Assembly: GCF_965118125.1 (NCBI RefSeq)
Contig: NZ_OZ221289.1
Span: 372,001-436,000, forward strand
Direction of reading: 5' to 3'
DNA: 64,000 nucleotides
From: Pararobbsia alpina_A
GTDB taxonomy: Bacteria > Pseudomonadota > Gammaproteobacteria > Burkholderiales > Burkholderiaceae
Within the stretch, counting starts at the first letter, position 1. The number at the start of each line of letters is the position of its first letter. The notes under the pieces are model-generated. The model did no database searches and had not been told where the DNA came from. It worked only from the letters and a program-made list of their open reading frames with translations. Of this stretch, positions 18,225-27,794 are shown piece after piece. Both the position numbers and the translations under genes were made by a program.

Positions 18225-18960
18225 CAAAACGGCTGCGATTTTAAAACACCGCAGGCGCAGATCACGCCGCTCACAATCGCCGCCAGCCGCACCGGATCGG
18301 CCTTAACGAGGGTTTTAACTGCAGACAAACTAGACACCCCGATCAGTGCCTGGATAAGCTTGAGCGACCGGCCCTGCGGTGAAGATTTACCGCAAAGGTC
18401 CGCCGCGCTGCCGAAGCGTTTCTGCCCTCGATCCCCGCCTGTTGAAGCAATCGGCGGACAATCTCGGCCAAGGTTTCGCATGAATAGCTGATCGCGCCGC
18501 TTCCAGTCACGCGCCGCGTGAACGTGAATGGATCACCTTCGCCCGCTCTCCAAAGCGCGCCGTACGGGCCCAGCCCGCGGTACGAGATAGGTTTGGTAGT
18601 AACGCCGTGCCGTGCAACGATCTGGTACGCGAGCTTGGGGGCAAACTTCTCTGACGGACTTGTAAAGTCTCACTTCCTCGAAGAAAGCAGCCCCCGGTCC
18701 GGAGGCCAATAACTAGCCCTCATTGGCTTGGTTTCCTTGATTTCTGTTCGTAGTGCGACGCGATCGTAGATCGCAATAAAGTTGTCAATTCGCCGAGGCG
18801 CACGGGGCCTAAGGGGTCGAGTGCCGCGAATCCTTGCTGGGCAACGGTTTCCGGGATGCGAATTAAACGTGTCAATTGCCCGGAGTCCGGACATTGATGA
18901 GAATCCCGAAACGCGCACTGTCCGCACGCGTGCGCAACTGCCGGGCAAAACCGAGAACCG
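18225..18960 (-). pseudogene. plasmid-type tyrosine recombinase (integrase) remnant
   Basis: Read in shifting frames on the minus strand, this region gives GPVRLGELTTLLRSTIASHY, PMRASYWPPDRGLL, LAYQIVARHGVTTKPISYRG, then SAARRTFAVNLHRR and IQALIGVSSLSAVKTLV. These are the landmarks of Burkholderia plasmid integrases: the catalytic-domain sequence ARRTFAVNLHRRG holds the R-x-x-R/H region. Several frame changes make it non-functional. It marks old recombination or plasmid integration at this site. Confidence 0.7.
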
Positions 18961-19011
18961 GCCGGCGGGTCCAAACCGGCCAGTTTCGGTCACTAGACGG
19001 CGGTCCCTAGA

Positions 19012-19269
19012 TCATCGAAAATCGCCTGACACGTGTACGAAACACAGTACGCATGAACTGCCCCACTTGCGACTTTGAAAATGACAGTCGAAGGACTTCG
19101 GCGGAATTTTCTCCAGTTGGTCGAAACCTACGTAACCGATTCTGGGGCTCGTGACGGGCTGCAATCCTTGTAGATCGGAAAGACACGCTGGCCCATCGAG
19201 ATATCCATTGCATGGTTGCACTCGTTTCGGCGCTTGAAGATCCGATATGAACGCCTCGCTCATGTTCAC
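19012..19269 (-). CDS. hypothetical protein, 85 residues
   Basis: Starts at GTG 19269 (or ATG 19263) preceded by GGAGAGG. The sequence is soluble and rich in aromatic and Cys residues (CVLCFVHVSGD near the end). No domain is recognised. The good ribosome site and the position between a recombinase relic and a LysR gene are the only support. GC is lower than that of the neighbours. Confidence 0.35.
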   Translation of the reverse strand: MNMSEAFISDLQAPKRVQPCNGYLDGPACLSDLQGLQPVTSPRIGYVGFDQLEKIPPKSFDCHFQSRKWGSSCVLCFVHVSGDFR

Positions 19270-19412
19270 GAGGCATTCCTCTCCCTGCCTTGCTCGTTAA
19301 TCTGCTGGTCGCATCTCGAGGCTTGGCCCCTTCAATTTCGCAACAGCTTCTCAGCGCGCTTTTGACGCCCTCTTGCCAAGACAGCACGCGCAGTCTGGCT
19401 CAGAATGTGCAC

Positions 19413-20423
19413 ATGAAAGCTTCAAAGCGCGCCTCGATTCTCCGGGATATCCGCTATCTGCTCGCCATCGACGAGCATCGAAGCTTTACGCGCGCCGCGG
19501 ATGCGCTTTATGTCTCACAGCCCGCGCTTTCGCAAAAGATCCGACAACTGGAAGAAGACCTCGGCGCGCCGTTGTTCGATCGAAGTGGACGGGGCATCAC
19601 GCTCACCGACTATGGCGAGACCTATCTGGGCTTCGCGCGACGCGCTTTCCGCGATTTGGAAGCCGCGCAGCGCGCGATGCAGGACGTCGAAGACCTGTCG
19701 CGAGGTGAATTGCGCCTAGCGTTCACGCCGACCTTTACCGAGTATCTGGTTGCGCCGCTCGTCGAAGCGTTCTATGCGAGCTATCCGAAGGTCTTTGTCG
19801 AGCTAAGGGAAATGTCACTCGACGACGTCGAGGCAGCGCTCACCGAGGACAGCGTAGACCTCGGCTTGGGCTTTCTCGATGTTAGATCCGATGACGTCGA
19901 GGCCGAGCCGCTCTATCCGGAACGGCTCATGCTCGTGGTGGGCGCGACGCATCCGCTTGCGAAATCGCGCAGCCCCGTTACACCCAAGCAGCTTGCGCAA
20001 ACACCGCTTGCTTTGCTCGCAACGGGTTTCGTGTCCCGCTACTACGTCGACAGTTATTTCAACGCCTGCGGCATTACGCCGACGGTCTCGCTGCATGCCA
20101 ATTCGATCAGCGCGATTCTCAAGACCGTGAGACGCGGCCGAATCGCGACGATCCTGCCCAGCACGATCGAGTTCGAGCATCGCGATTTCCGCTATGTCGC
20201 ACTCGATCCACCGTTCCCACTGCGTACCGTCGCGCTTCTTCGACGCAAGCGCGCGTACCGAAGCGTAGCGTCGGCAGCGTTCGAGTCGATGCTGAGATCG
20301 ATGTTGAACGGAGGGAGTCTGTCGTCGCTACGCACCTTGACGACCCTCTCGCCCGACGGCAATGACGGTCTCGATACGCTTCCCAAGGTCGATGCGATGC
20401 CCGAAAAACGGCACGGGCGCTAA
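19413..20423 (+). CDS. LysR-family transcriptional regulator (CynR-like)
   Basis: 336 residues from ATG 19413. N-terminal winged helix: RYLLAIDEHRSFTRAADAL, VSQPALSQKIRQLEEDLG, then the substrate-binding core LRLAFTPTFTEYLVAPLV, VELREMSLDDVEAALTEDSVDLGLGF, and VSLHANSISAILKTVRRGRIATILPS. The core resembles CynR/CysB-type effector domains. The next plus-strand genes are the FUSC efflux operon, now separated by a small gene and IS21; before the insertion this LysR lay about 700 bases upstream of the operon and could be its AaeR-like activator. That link is inference. The C-terminal tail after residue 300 is long and poorly conserved. Confidence 0.85.
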   Translation: MKASKRASILRDIRYLLAIDEHRSFTRAADALYVSQPALSQKIRQLEEDLGAPLFDRSGRGITLTDYGETYLGFARRAFRDLEAAQRAMQDVEDLSRGELRLAFTPTFTEYLVAPLVEAFYASYPKVFVELREMSLDDVEAALTEDSVDLGLGFLDVRSDDVEAEPLYPERLMLVVGATHPLAKSRSPVTPKQLAQTPLALLATGFVSRYYVDSYFNACGITPTVSLHANSISAILKTVRRGRIATILPSTIEFEHRDFRYVALDPPFPLRTVALLRRKRAYRSVASAAFESMLRSMLNGGSLSSLRTLTTLSPDGNDGLDTLPKVDAMPEKRHGR

Positions 20424-20684
20424 TCAACCGAAGTAGATATCACAGAAGCTTGCAGGGCCGACGCATTGGCTGCCCTTGTTTTCATGGGCACGGAGCCACT
20501 TCAGGAGACGCGGTGCCTTGTGCTGTGTCGTCGATGCTGCCGTATTGCCCGCGTCACTGCTTTGCACAACGCCCTGCGAGACGGGCGCCGCATGTGCCGT
20601 TTGCGCTTGTGCGAACGTCGACGACAATGCGCCGGCTGCGACGAGAAGACCGATGGACAAGGTCGTGACAAGTTGCTTCTTCAT
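20424..20684 (-). CDS. small secreted protein with C-terminal Cys pair
   Basis: 86 residues. Signal peptide MKKQLVTTLSIGLLVAAGALSSTFAQAQ, cleavage after AQA, then a Ser/Ala/His-rich stretch and a C-terminal block KAPRLLKWLRAHENKGSQC with a second Cys (FCDIYFG), probably a disulphide. ATG 20684 is preferred over GTG 20693 because AAAGG is correctly spaced. Likely periplasmic; function unknown. It ends immediately at the 3' end of the LysR gene, convergent with it. Confidence 0.65.
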   Translation of the reverse strand: MKKQLVTTLSIGLLVAAGALSSTFAQAQTAHAAPVSQGVVQSSDAGNTAASTTQHKAPRLLKWLRAHENKGSQCVGPASFCDIYFG

Positions 20685-20860
20685 TTGATTCACCTTTGAA
20701 AGTTCAATATCGGGTTAGACATCCGGCCGCAAACAACGTAAGTGGCGCTCGGCTTCTACCGGGACACGTACCGTGTCAGCGGCACTGGTAAATTGATACA
20801 CAGTCGGCACTGAGGAATTGATACACCTCGACGAAGAGATAATGGCCGCTTTGAGCGGCG

Positions 20861-21907
20861 ATGGTCTCGTACGAGGGATACATGCAGATCAAGATATTGC
20901 ACAAACAGGGCAAGAGCCTTCGCGCCATAGCTTGTGAGGTTGGCTGCTCAGTCAACACGGTGAGGAAGTACTTGGCGGCGCAGGACGCGCCGACGTTTCG
21001 GCCTGCAACGACGCCACGTGAGTCGATACTGGTTCCGTACGAAGCCTATCTACGAGAACGCGTAGCGGCAGCGGCACCCGAGTGGATTCCGGCGACAGTC
21101 CTGTGGCGCGAGATTCAGGCGATGGGGTTTGGCGGCGGCGAGCGGGTCGTGCGCAAATTCGTGGCTACGCTGCGCCCCGCGCAACCACCCGATCCGCTCG
21201 TGCGATTCGAAACTGCTGCAGGCGATCAAATGCAGGTGGATTGGGTCGAGTTCCGCAGGCGCAAAGGTGCGAACCTGTTCGCGTTCGTCGCCACTCTCGG
21301 CTACAGCCGCGCGGCGTACGTCGAGTTCGTTTCCGACATGCGACTCGATACTTTGCTGACGTGCCATGCCAATTGTTTCGATTGGTTCGGCGGCGTGCCT
21401 CGGCGAGGGCTCTACGACAATATGAAGACTGTCGTAGTTGAGCGAGACGCATATGGTCCGAAGCAGCATCGCTTCCAACCTGGGTTTCTCGACTTTGCTC
21501 GGCACTATGGGTTCCAACCCGAGCTGTGTCAGCCGTACCGCGCCAAGACCAAGGGCAAAGTCGAACGGATGAACGGCTATTTGCGCCGCAGTTTCTACGT
21601 ACCGTTGGCCGCTCAGTTCAAGGCGGCGAGTGTTGAGCTAGACGTGACGACAGCCAACACTCAAGTGTGGCGCTGGCTGCGCGAGGTCGCACACATGCGG
21701 GTACATGGGACAACCAAGCTCAAGCCGGGCGAACAGTTGCTTGTGGAGCAGAAGGCATTGCAGAGTCTGCCGCCGCCGTATCCGGCCTTGTTGCCAGCAA
21801 CGACGCCGGCGAGCGGGCAAGAGTTGCGTGAGCGATTCCACGACTGGCTCTCTCCGCTGCAGCACCCGCTGTCGGTGTATGACCAGTTGATTCGGGTTGC
21901 CGCATGA
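20861..21907 (+). CDS. istA: IS21 transposase IstA
   Basis: 348 residues. Helix-turn-helix at the N-terminus (KSLRAIACEVGCSVNTVRKYL) for end recognition, then the RNase H-fold DDE core: Asp in QMQVDWVEF (about 127), Asp in GLYDNMKTVV (about 186) and Glu in KGKVERMNGYL (about 234). It is slightly short for IstA (often 390 or more) but has the whole catalytic core. ATG 20861 lies inside the element, and the stop overlaps istB by four bases. Confidence 0.93.
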   Translation: MVSYEGYMQIKILHKQGKSLRAIACEVGCSVNTVRKYLAAQDAPTFRPATTPRESILVPYEAYLRERVAAAAPEWIPATVLWREIQAMGFGGGERVVRKFVATLRPAQPPDPLVRFETAAGDQMQVDWVEFRRRKGANLFAFVATLGYSRAAYVEFVSDMRLDTLLTCHANCFDWFGGVPRRGLYDNMKTVVVERDAYGPKQHRFQPGFLDFARHYGFQPELCQPYRAKTKGKVERMNGYLRRSFYVPLAAQFKAASVELDVTTANTQVWRWLREVAHMRVHGTTKLKPGEQLLVEQKALQSLPPPYPALLPATTPASGQELRERFHDWLSPLQHPLSVYDQLIRVAA

Positions 21908-22701
21908 ACGTCGCACATGAACGTGTGGCGCAGCTATGTGCCCAACTCAAGCTCTCGACGGTCGCTGACGTGCTGCCGCATTTGGCTCAGAAGGCCATCG
22001 CCGACGAGATCAACCTGACCGAGTTCCTGGAGTCGGTGTTGAAGGCCGAGCACACGGCGCGGCTCGTGCGGCAGCGAGCGACGTTCGCACGCCTGGCAGG
22101 CTTCCCGGCGATCAAGACTCTGGATGGCTTCGACTTCGCCATCGCTAGCGGCGTGCCGAGATCGCAGGTTCAAGAGCTGTCGAGCCTTGCCTTCCTGGAG
22201 CGCAACGAGAACGTCGTATTGCTCGGACCGAGCGGCACGGGCAAAACGCACATCGCGATGGCACTGGGCTATGCCGCGACGCAGGCGGGCATCAAGGTGC
22301 GCTTCATCACGGCGGCGGATCTGCTGATGATATTGACAACGGCGCATCGACAAAATCAGCTCGGCGACGCGCTCAAACGATTCGTGAATCCGTACCGACT
22401 GTTGATCATCGATGAGATCGGATACCTGCCCATGAGTCGCGAGCAAGCCAACCTGTTCTTCCAGGTGATTGCCAAACGATACGAGCGCGGCAGTCTGATC
22501 GTGACCAGCAACCTTCCGTTCGGGCAATGGGATCAGACGTTCGCCGACGACGCAACGCTGACTGCCGCGATGCTTGATCGGCTCTTGCATCACGCTCACG
22601 TCGTGGCCATCCAAGGGGAGAGCTACCGGCTACGCGAGAAACGACGGGCCGGGTTGGTCTCGAAGAGATCGGCTGTGCCAAAGGAGGACGACGCCCACTG
22701 A
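21904..22701 (+). CDS. istB: IS21 helper ATPase IstB
   Basis: 265 residues. AAA+ ATPase that assists IstA by selecting and remodelling target DNA. Walker A LLGPSGTGKTHIAMALG near residue 108, Walker B LLIIDEIGYLPM near 167, and sensor VTSNLPFGQWDQ near 200. N-terminal helical domain ERVAQLCAQLKL. It begins inside the istA stop codon (ATGA overlap), the normal coupling. Intact. Confidence 0.95.
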   Translation: MNVAHERVAQLCAQLKLSTVADVLPHLAQKAIADEINLTEFLESVLKAEHTARLVRQRATFARLAGFPAIKTLDGFDFAIASGVPRSQVQELSSLAFLERNENVVLLGPSGTGKTHIAMALGYAATQAGIKVRFITAADLLMILTTAHRQNQLGDALKRFVNPYRLLIIDEIGYLPMSREQANLFFQVIAKRYERGSLIVTSNLPFGQWDQTFADDATLTAAMLDRLLHHAHVVAIQGESYRLREKRRAGLVSKRSAVPKEDDAH

Positions 22702-22797
22702 GCGCGGCCGGCACCGCAATAACACCACAAATCGGTGTATCAAATCTAAAGTGCCGATGCCGGAAGTCGCTGTATCAATTCCGGAGTGCCGTTGACA

Positions 22798-23109
22798 TAC
22801 CGCATTGCGCTGTCGTTGATGTGTAGGTTGGACTTCGGCGAATCGCACGTCCAAGGCTTATTTCGGATAGCCGCCATAAGCAGACCGAATAGGTGACGGT
22901 AGCGCCCCTTGCCACGGAGCAAGCCCCTGCAGGTCGGATCAAGGCCGCCCGGGCCCCGTCTGCCAAAGCACCGTAAACCTGCTATAAGAAAACCGAATCG
23001 CGGTCGTAGGAAATCCGTCTTGGACGTATCTGTGGGCCTTGAGCACAATTCGCCCGTCACTGAATAACGTGACATTCTGGATTTGTCTGACCGTTCGAAG
23101 GTGGTGCCT
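22798..23109. other. leader of the efflux operon, right of IS21
   Basis: About 310 bases without a gene. It should contain the promoter of the FUSC operon. IS21 sits at its left end, so any upstream control element once joined to 20769 is now 2 kb away. I see no confident -35/-10 pair. Confidence 0.45.
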
Positions 23110-25221
23110 GTGTCGCAATCGCACATTCGTCTTCTGCGTCCAGGCGAGTTGCTCGCGATCGACCTTGGGCGGTTATTGTTTTCGCTTACCACCTTCGTCG
23201 CGGCGGCGCTCGTCCTGTTCGTCTCGTTCGCGGTGAGCCTGCCGCGTCCGTGGTGGGCACTGCTGACGGTCTACGTCACCGCGCAGCCGATGGCCGGTGC
23301 GTTTCGGCCGAAGGTCCTCTATCGGCTCGCGGGCATCGCGGTCGGAGCCGTCGTCACGATTCTCGTCGTGCCCAACATGCAGAACGCCCCTGCGTTGCTG
23401 GTCGTATGCCTCTCGATCTGGATGGGGATCTGCATCTATCTTGCGGTGCTCGATCGCACGCCGCGCGCATTCCTTTTTCAAATGGCCGCGTTCAGTACGG
23501 CAGTCATCAGCTTTCCCTACCTCTACGATCCCGTCGACATCTTCACGACGACCATATCGCGCGTCGAAGAGATGACCGTTGCCATTCTTTGCGTGACGGT
23601 CACGCATATGCTTTTCTATCCGACGAGCGTGCGGACGCTGATTCACGAGCGCGCGGAGTCGTTTCTCGCGCATGCTTCGCAATGGACGACCCAGGCACTC
23701 GGCGGGGTGCATACGAGACTGGAATATGAGAACCGCCGCAAGCTCGCTGCGGACGTCACCGAACTTGGCATGATCGCGGTCAACCTGCCGTTCGATTACC
23801 GCTATTCCAACGCCACGCGCGAAACCATCACCGAGCTTCAACATCGGCTTGCCGCACTGATTCCGCTGGCCTCGGCCGCAACGGACAGGCTTGACCGGTT
23901 ACGCAACGGCAACGCGCTCGACCAGGAGACCGAGGCGCTGGTGAAAGCGATCGTAAACGATCTCAATTCGGCACCCGACACGGCCGACGCGCTCGATCTC
24001 GACCTGATACATCGAAGCCGCATGCTTTCCGCCAGACATCTGACTGAATCGTCGTGGCAAGCGATGCTCTCGGCCAATCTCTGCGACCGCCTCGCGGCAT
24101 TCGTCGAGACGTTGCACTCCGCGCGCGTGCTTGTCCGGGCGATCGCGTCGCAAGAAGCGAGCGACAAAGACGCTGTATGGAGGCGCACCCGGTCCGATCG
24201 AACCGTTCCGCGGCGTCGTAGCGGATTCGGTGTCACCACGCGTAAATTCCACCTGGCACGCGACCATGGACTGGCACTGATCGCGGGCCTGGCAACGACG
24301 ACGGCCATCGGCATCTATTGCGCCGTGTGGGTCATGCTTGCGTGGCCCAGCGGTTCAACCACCGCGGCGTTTGCGGCGCTCATCACGTGCTCGTTTGCGG
24401 CGCAGGACGATCCTGCCCCGGCCATCGGCGCCTACCTTCTTGCAACGCTGGCGACGTTTCCTCTGGCCGCGCTTTATCTGTTCGTCGTTCTGCCGCGCGT
24501 CGACGGCGCGTACATGCTGATCGTCACGCTCGCGCCCGCGCTCATCTGGATGGGCTATCTGCAAGCGGACCCCGCACGCGCATCGAAGGCGTTGCCCATG
24601 CTCTCGTGCTTCATTGTCGCGATGCAGTTTCTTGATCGCTTTCAGATTGACTTCGCGGGCTTCGTTAACACCGGGCTCGCGCAAGTCGCCGGCATTGTGA
24701 CGACGCTGGCGGTCACCAAGCTCTTCCGCTCGACCAGCGCACGCTGGACTGCTTATCGGATGGTGCATAAGAACTGGGACGACCTTGCCCTGCTCGCGGA
24801 CGTCAGCAAGCCGCTCGACGCGCACGAATGGACCGCGCGGGCGACGGACCGTCTCGGGCAGATTGCCGCGCGCATGGCTTACGCCGGTCCCGAAGATGCA
24901 CTGCACGCCGTCGACGGGCTCTACGATCTCCGCATCGGACGCAACGTGATCCAGGCCCGCGAGGGACTGGATGACCTGCAGGCCGACACACGGACCGCAA
25001 TCGAAAATGCCCTCCGCGAACTCTCGCGTCTCTATCGGCTGCGCCAGGACGAACGCAAGGCGGTCAAGCCCACGCCATCGCTCGTTGATTCGCTCGATCG
25101 CGCGATCGACCAGTTGCAGCAGCCTCGCCCCGCTTCGGGCGACAGGCTGCTGCTCGCACTCGTCGGCATGCGCTGCAACCTTCTTCCCGGCGTGGCGTGG
25201 GCGCGCGCTCGACCATCATGA
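23110..25221 (+). CDS. FUSC/AaeB-family inner-membrane exporter
   Basis: 703 residues from GTG 23110 (site AAGGTGG); a TTG at 23083 is less likely. Two repeats of membrane helices, residues about 20-180 (VSLPRPWWALLTVYVTAQP, VGAVVTILVVPN) and about 375-540 (GLALIAGLATTTAIGIY, TTAAFAALITCSFAAQDDP), each followed by a helical cytoplasmic domain. This is the fusaric acid resistance / AaeB fold, which exports aromatic carboxylic acids such as fusaric or p-hydroxybenzoic acid. ATGA coupling to the DUF1656 gene and the downstream MFP and OMF genes show a complete tripartite pump. Substrate is inferred. Confidence 0.9.
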   Translation: MSQSHIRLLRPGELLAIDLGRLLFSLTTFVAAALVLFVSFAVSLPRPWWALLTVYVTAQPMAGAFRPKVLYRLAGIAVGAVVTILVVPNMQNAPALLVVCLSIWMGICIYLAVLDRTPRAFLFQMAAFSTAVISFPYLYDPVDIFTTTISRVEEMTVAILCVTVTHMLFYPTSVRTLIHERAESFLAHASQWTTQALGGVHTRLEYENRRKLAADVTELGMIAVNLPFDYRYSNATRETITELQHRLAALIPLASAATDRLDRLRNGNALDQETEALVKAIVNDLNSAPDTADALDLDLIHRSRMLSARHLTESSWQAMLSANLCDRLAAFVETLHSARVLVRAIASQEASDKDAVWRRTRSDRTVPRRRSGFGVTTRKFHLARDHGLALIAGLATTTAIGIYCAVWVMLAWPSGSTTAAFAALITCSFAAQDDPAPAIGAYLLATLATFPLAALYLFVVLPRVDGAYMLIVTLAPALIWMGYLQADPARASKALPMLSCFIVAMQFLDRFQIDFAGFVNTGLAQVAGIVTTLAVTKLFRSTSARWTAYRMVHKNWDDLALLADVSKPLDAHEWTARATDRLGQIAARMAYAGPEDALHAVDGLYDLRIGRNVIQAREGLDDLQADTRTAIENALRELSRLYRLRQDERKAVKPTPSLVDSLDRAIDQLQQPRPASGDRLLLALVGMRCNLLPGVAWARARPS

Positions 25222-25442
25222 TTGAAGAGATTCATATCTTCGGGATCTATTTCCCCGCTGGGCTTGCGTGGGCCGTCTTGTCCCTCGTCATTACGTCGCT
25301 GCTGCGGGGTCCGCTGCTGCGTCTGCCTTTACGTGTCGTGCTATGGCAACCCGCGCTCGTCGAGCTCGCGATGTTTTTGCTGATCTGGTGGGGCATCGCG
25401 CGTATCGCCGATCTCTACTTGCCCCGTGGAATGGTGTCCTGA
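25218..25442 (+). CDS. DUF1656 (AaeX-like) small membrane protein
   Basis: 74 residues with two hydrophobic segments (GLAWAVLSLVITSLL and LVELAMFLLIWWGIARI). AaeX/DUF1656 proteins are constant companions of FUSC exporters and their membrane fusion proteins. The start overlaps the exporter stop by four bases and the stop lies one base before the MFP start, so the operon is tightly coupled. Confidence 0.9.
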   Translation: MIEEIHIFGIYFPAGLAWAVLSLVITSLLRGPLLRLPLRVVLWQPALVELAMFLLIWWGIARIADLYLPRGMVS

Positions 25443-25443
25443 C

Positions 25444-26343
25444 ATGTTTCGGCTTTCGAACCTCATCCGCACGCTGGTCACTGCGGCCGTCATTGTCGGT
25501 GTGCTGGTCCTCATCTATTCGCTGTGGGTCCGGTATCAGATCGAGCCGCTGACGCGCGATGGCCGCGTGCGCGCCGACATCGTGCCGATTGCCCCGGACG
25601 TCAGCGGTCTGGTGACGGACGTACGCGTGCACGACAACGAGACCGTCAAGCAAGGTCAGGTGCTGCTCGTCATCGATCGGTCTCGTTATCAGATCGCGCT
25701 CGAGCAAGCCGAAGCCGACGTACAGCGCGTGAAAGCCGATGCCGATGAAGCCACACGCGAGGACAAACGCAATCGAGCGATGCCTGATGTCGTCTCGACC
25801 GAGTCCACCGAACAGGGCACGGCAAAGGCGGCACAGCTCCGCGCGACACTCAAGCAGGCCGAGGCCGCGCGCGATCTCGCCGCGCTGAATCTCGAACGTA
25901 CGCTCGTGCGTGCGCCTGTTGATGGGAGCGTAACCAACGTCGATCTACAACCCGGTGTCTACCTCAGTGCGGGTAAGGCGGCGATGGCGCTCGTAAGCGC
26001 GAAGTCATTGCGTGTCGAAGGCTATTTCGAAGAGACCAAGCTACCCGCGGTCAATGTCGGCGATCCGGCAAGCATCTATCTCATGGGGGTCGCCAACGAA
26101 ATACGCGGTCACGTCGAGAGCATCGCGGGTGGCGTGGAGGACCGCGAGCGCACCGGCACCGATTCGCAGCTCGCCAACGTCAATCCGTCGTTCACATGGG
26201 TGCGGCTGGCCCAACGTATTCCGGTGCGAATTCAGATCGATTCGGTCCCCGAGGGCGTGCGTCTCGTACCAGGACAGACGGCGTCGGTCGAAATTCATTC
26301 GACGGAAAACGAAGTTCGGGTGCGTCGGAGCCTGCCATGGTAA
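25444..26343 (+). CDS. HlyD/EmrA-family membrane fusion protein of the FUSC pump
   Basis: 299 residues. N-terminal membrane anchor (TLVTAAVIVGVLVLIYSLWV), then the split lipoyl halves (VRADIVPIAPDVSGLVTDV and LERTLVRAPVDGSVTNV) around a short coiled-coil hairpin, then beta-barrel and proximal domains (VEGYFEETKLPAVNVGDPA, VRLVPGQTASVEI). It bridges the inner-membrane exporter to the outer-membrane factor. The gene overlaps the downstream OMF gene by seven bases. Confidence 0.92.
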   Translation: MFRLSNLIRTLVTAAVIVGVLVLIYSLWVRYQIEPLTRDGRVRADIVPIAPDVSGLVTDVRVHDNETVKQGQVLLVIDRSRYQIALEQAEADVQRVKADADEATREDKRNRAMPDVVSTESTEQGTAKAAQLRATLKQAEAARDLAALNLERTLVRAPVDGSVTNVDLQPGVYLSAGKAAMALVSAKSLRVEGYFEETKLPAVNVGDPASIYLMGVANEIRGHVESIAGGVEDRERTGTDSQLANVNPSFTWVRLAQRIPVRIQIDSVPEGVRLVPGQTASVEIHSTENEVRVRRSLPW

Positions 26344-27761
26344 GCACACGTCGATACGTAGCGGTCATTGCAGCCTTCACCTTGACGGTGCTCGCTGGCT
26401 GCGCCGAGGTCGGCCCCGACTACAAGATCCCCGAGAACGCGGTGGTCAATGCCCCGGAAGCGCAAGGCGAATTTGTCTCCGGCAATGCCAAGGTGAGCAT
26501 CGATGCGCCGTTGCCCGATCACTGGTGGCGGCTGTTCGACGATCCCGTGCTCGACAAGCTCGTGCAAGGCGCATTGGCTTCCAACACCGAGCTTCGTATC
26601 GCGCAGGCGAACCTTGAACGCAGCCATGCGCTACTGTCGGAGGCACAGGACGCGAAGGACATCATCGTCGCCGCCGATGCGTCGACGAGCTATACGCAGC
26701 AGTCGGCCGAGGCTTCGCTGTCTCACATCGAACCGCCACGGCACGAGATCTACAACACCGGCATCACGATGAGCTATGACCTCGACCTGTGGGGCGGAAT
26801 CCGACGCGGTATCGAAGCCGCTTCGGCGCAGACCGAGGCGGCGCAAGCCGCGCGCGATCTCGTGCGAGTCAATGTTGCGGCTGAGACTGCGCGCGCGTAT
26901 TCGGATCTGTGCAACGCCGGCTATCAAATCGACGTGCTTGAGCAAGTGATCGCGGTTCAGGAGCAGACCATCGCACTCTCGCGTCAACTCGTTGCAAACG
27001 GGCGCGCGCCTTCATTCGATACCGTGCGCCAGCAATCGCCCGTCGACAGCAATCGTGCTTTGCTTGCGCCGCTGCATGCGCGCCAGCGCAATGCCGCGTT
27101 TCGTTTAGCGACCCTTCAGGGACAGCCGCCTGAAGACTACGACAAGACCCTCCTGGATTGCCACAAGCCGCTCACGCTATCGACCTTGATTCCCACCGGT
27201 GACGGTCGTGCGCTGCTCGCGCGTCGTCCCGACGTTCGTGCGGCCGAACGTCAGTTGGCGGCAGCGACGGCCGAAATCGGCGTTGCGACTGCGGACCTTT
27301 ATCCCGACGTCAAGCTAGGGGCGTCGGTCGGATCGACCGGTGCCGCGGCGAGCGCTTTTGGACCGTTGACCAATCGTTTCGCGGTCGGTCCACTCGTCAG
27401 TTGGGACCTGCATCGGACAGCCATACGCGACCGGATTTCCGCCGCGCAAGCGCAGGCTCGGGCTAGCCTTGCGCGCTTCGATGGCACGGTCCTTACCGCG
27501 CTGCGCGAAACGGAGTCGTCGCTCAACGACTATGCGGCCGCGCTAGATCGATTGCAGAGCCTCGAGACGGCCCGCGACGAGGCAAAGGTGGTCAACGACC
27601 GCACCCACGTGCTGCGCGAAGGCGGCAAGGTGGGCGGCTTGGTGGCGCTCGACGCGCAGCGTACGTGGGTGACCAGCGAGCTTGCGGTGGCGACGGCCGA
27701 GCAGGGCGTCAACAACGATCAGATCGCGACGTTCCTTGCTTTGGGAGGGGGATGGGAGTGA
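26337..27761 (+). CDS. NodT/OprM-type outer-membrane efflux lipoprotein
   Basis: 474 residues. Lipoprotein signal with LTVLAGC lipobox (Cys21), then GPDYKIPE, the standard start of RND/FUSC outer-membrane factors. Two TolC-type repeats follow (HWWRLFDDPVLDKLVQGALA and, in the second half, RRPDVRAAERQLAAATAEIG). It forms the trimeric outer-membrane duct for the pump. Last gene of the four-gene operon. No truncation is seen. Confidence 0.93.
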   Translation: MVSTRRYVAVIAAFTLTVLAGCAEVGPDYKIPENAVVNAPEAQGEFVSGNAKVSIDAPLPDHWWRLFDDPVLDKLVQGALASNTELRIAQANLERSHALLSEAQDAKDIIVAADASTSYTQQSAEASLSHIEPPRHEIYNTGITMSYDLDLWGGIRRGIEAASAQTEAAQAARDLVRVNVAAETARAYSDLCNAGYQIDVLEQVIAVQEQTIALSRQLVANGRAPSFDTVRQQSPVDSNRALLAPLHARQRNAAFRLATLQGQPPEDYDKTLLDCHKPLTLSTLIPTGDGRALLARRPDVRAAERQLAAATAEIGVATADLYPDVKLGASVGSTGAAASAFGPLTNRFAVGPLVSWDLHRTAIRDRISAAQAQARASLARFDGTVLTALRETESSLNDYAAALDRLQSLETARDEAKVVNDRTHVLREGGKVGGLVALDAQRTWVTSELAVATAEQGVNNDQIATFLALGGGWE

Positions 27762-27794
27762 GTCACGCAGCGCTGAACGTGCGCACTGCGACGC

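Larger units (their letters stand above)
20774..22797 (+). mobile_element. complete IS21-family insertion sequence
   Basis: 2,024 bases bounded by imperfect terminal inverted repeats, TGTCAGCGGCACTGG... on the left and TGTCAACGGCACTCC... (reverse complement) on the right, each followed by inner GGCACT...TTGATACA repeats as in IS21. Both flanks carry the 5-base direct repeat taccg (20769-20773 and 22798-22802), a target duplication. It holds istA and istB with the usual ATGA overlap. Both reading frames are intact, so it may still transpose and appears recent. Confidence 0.93.
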
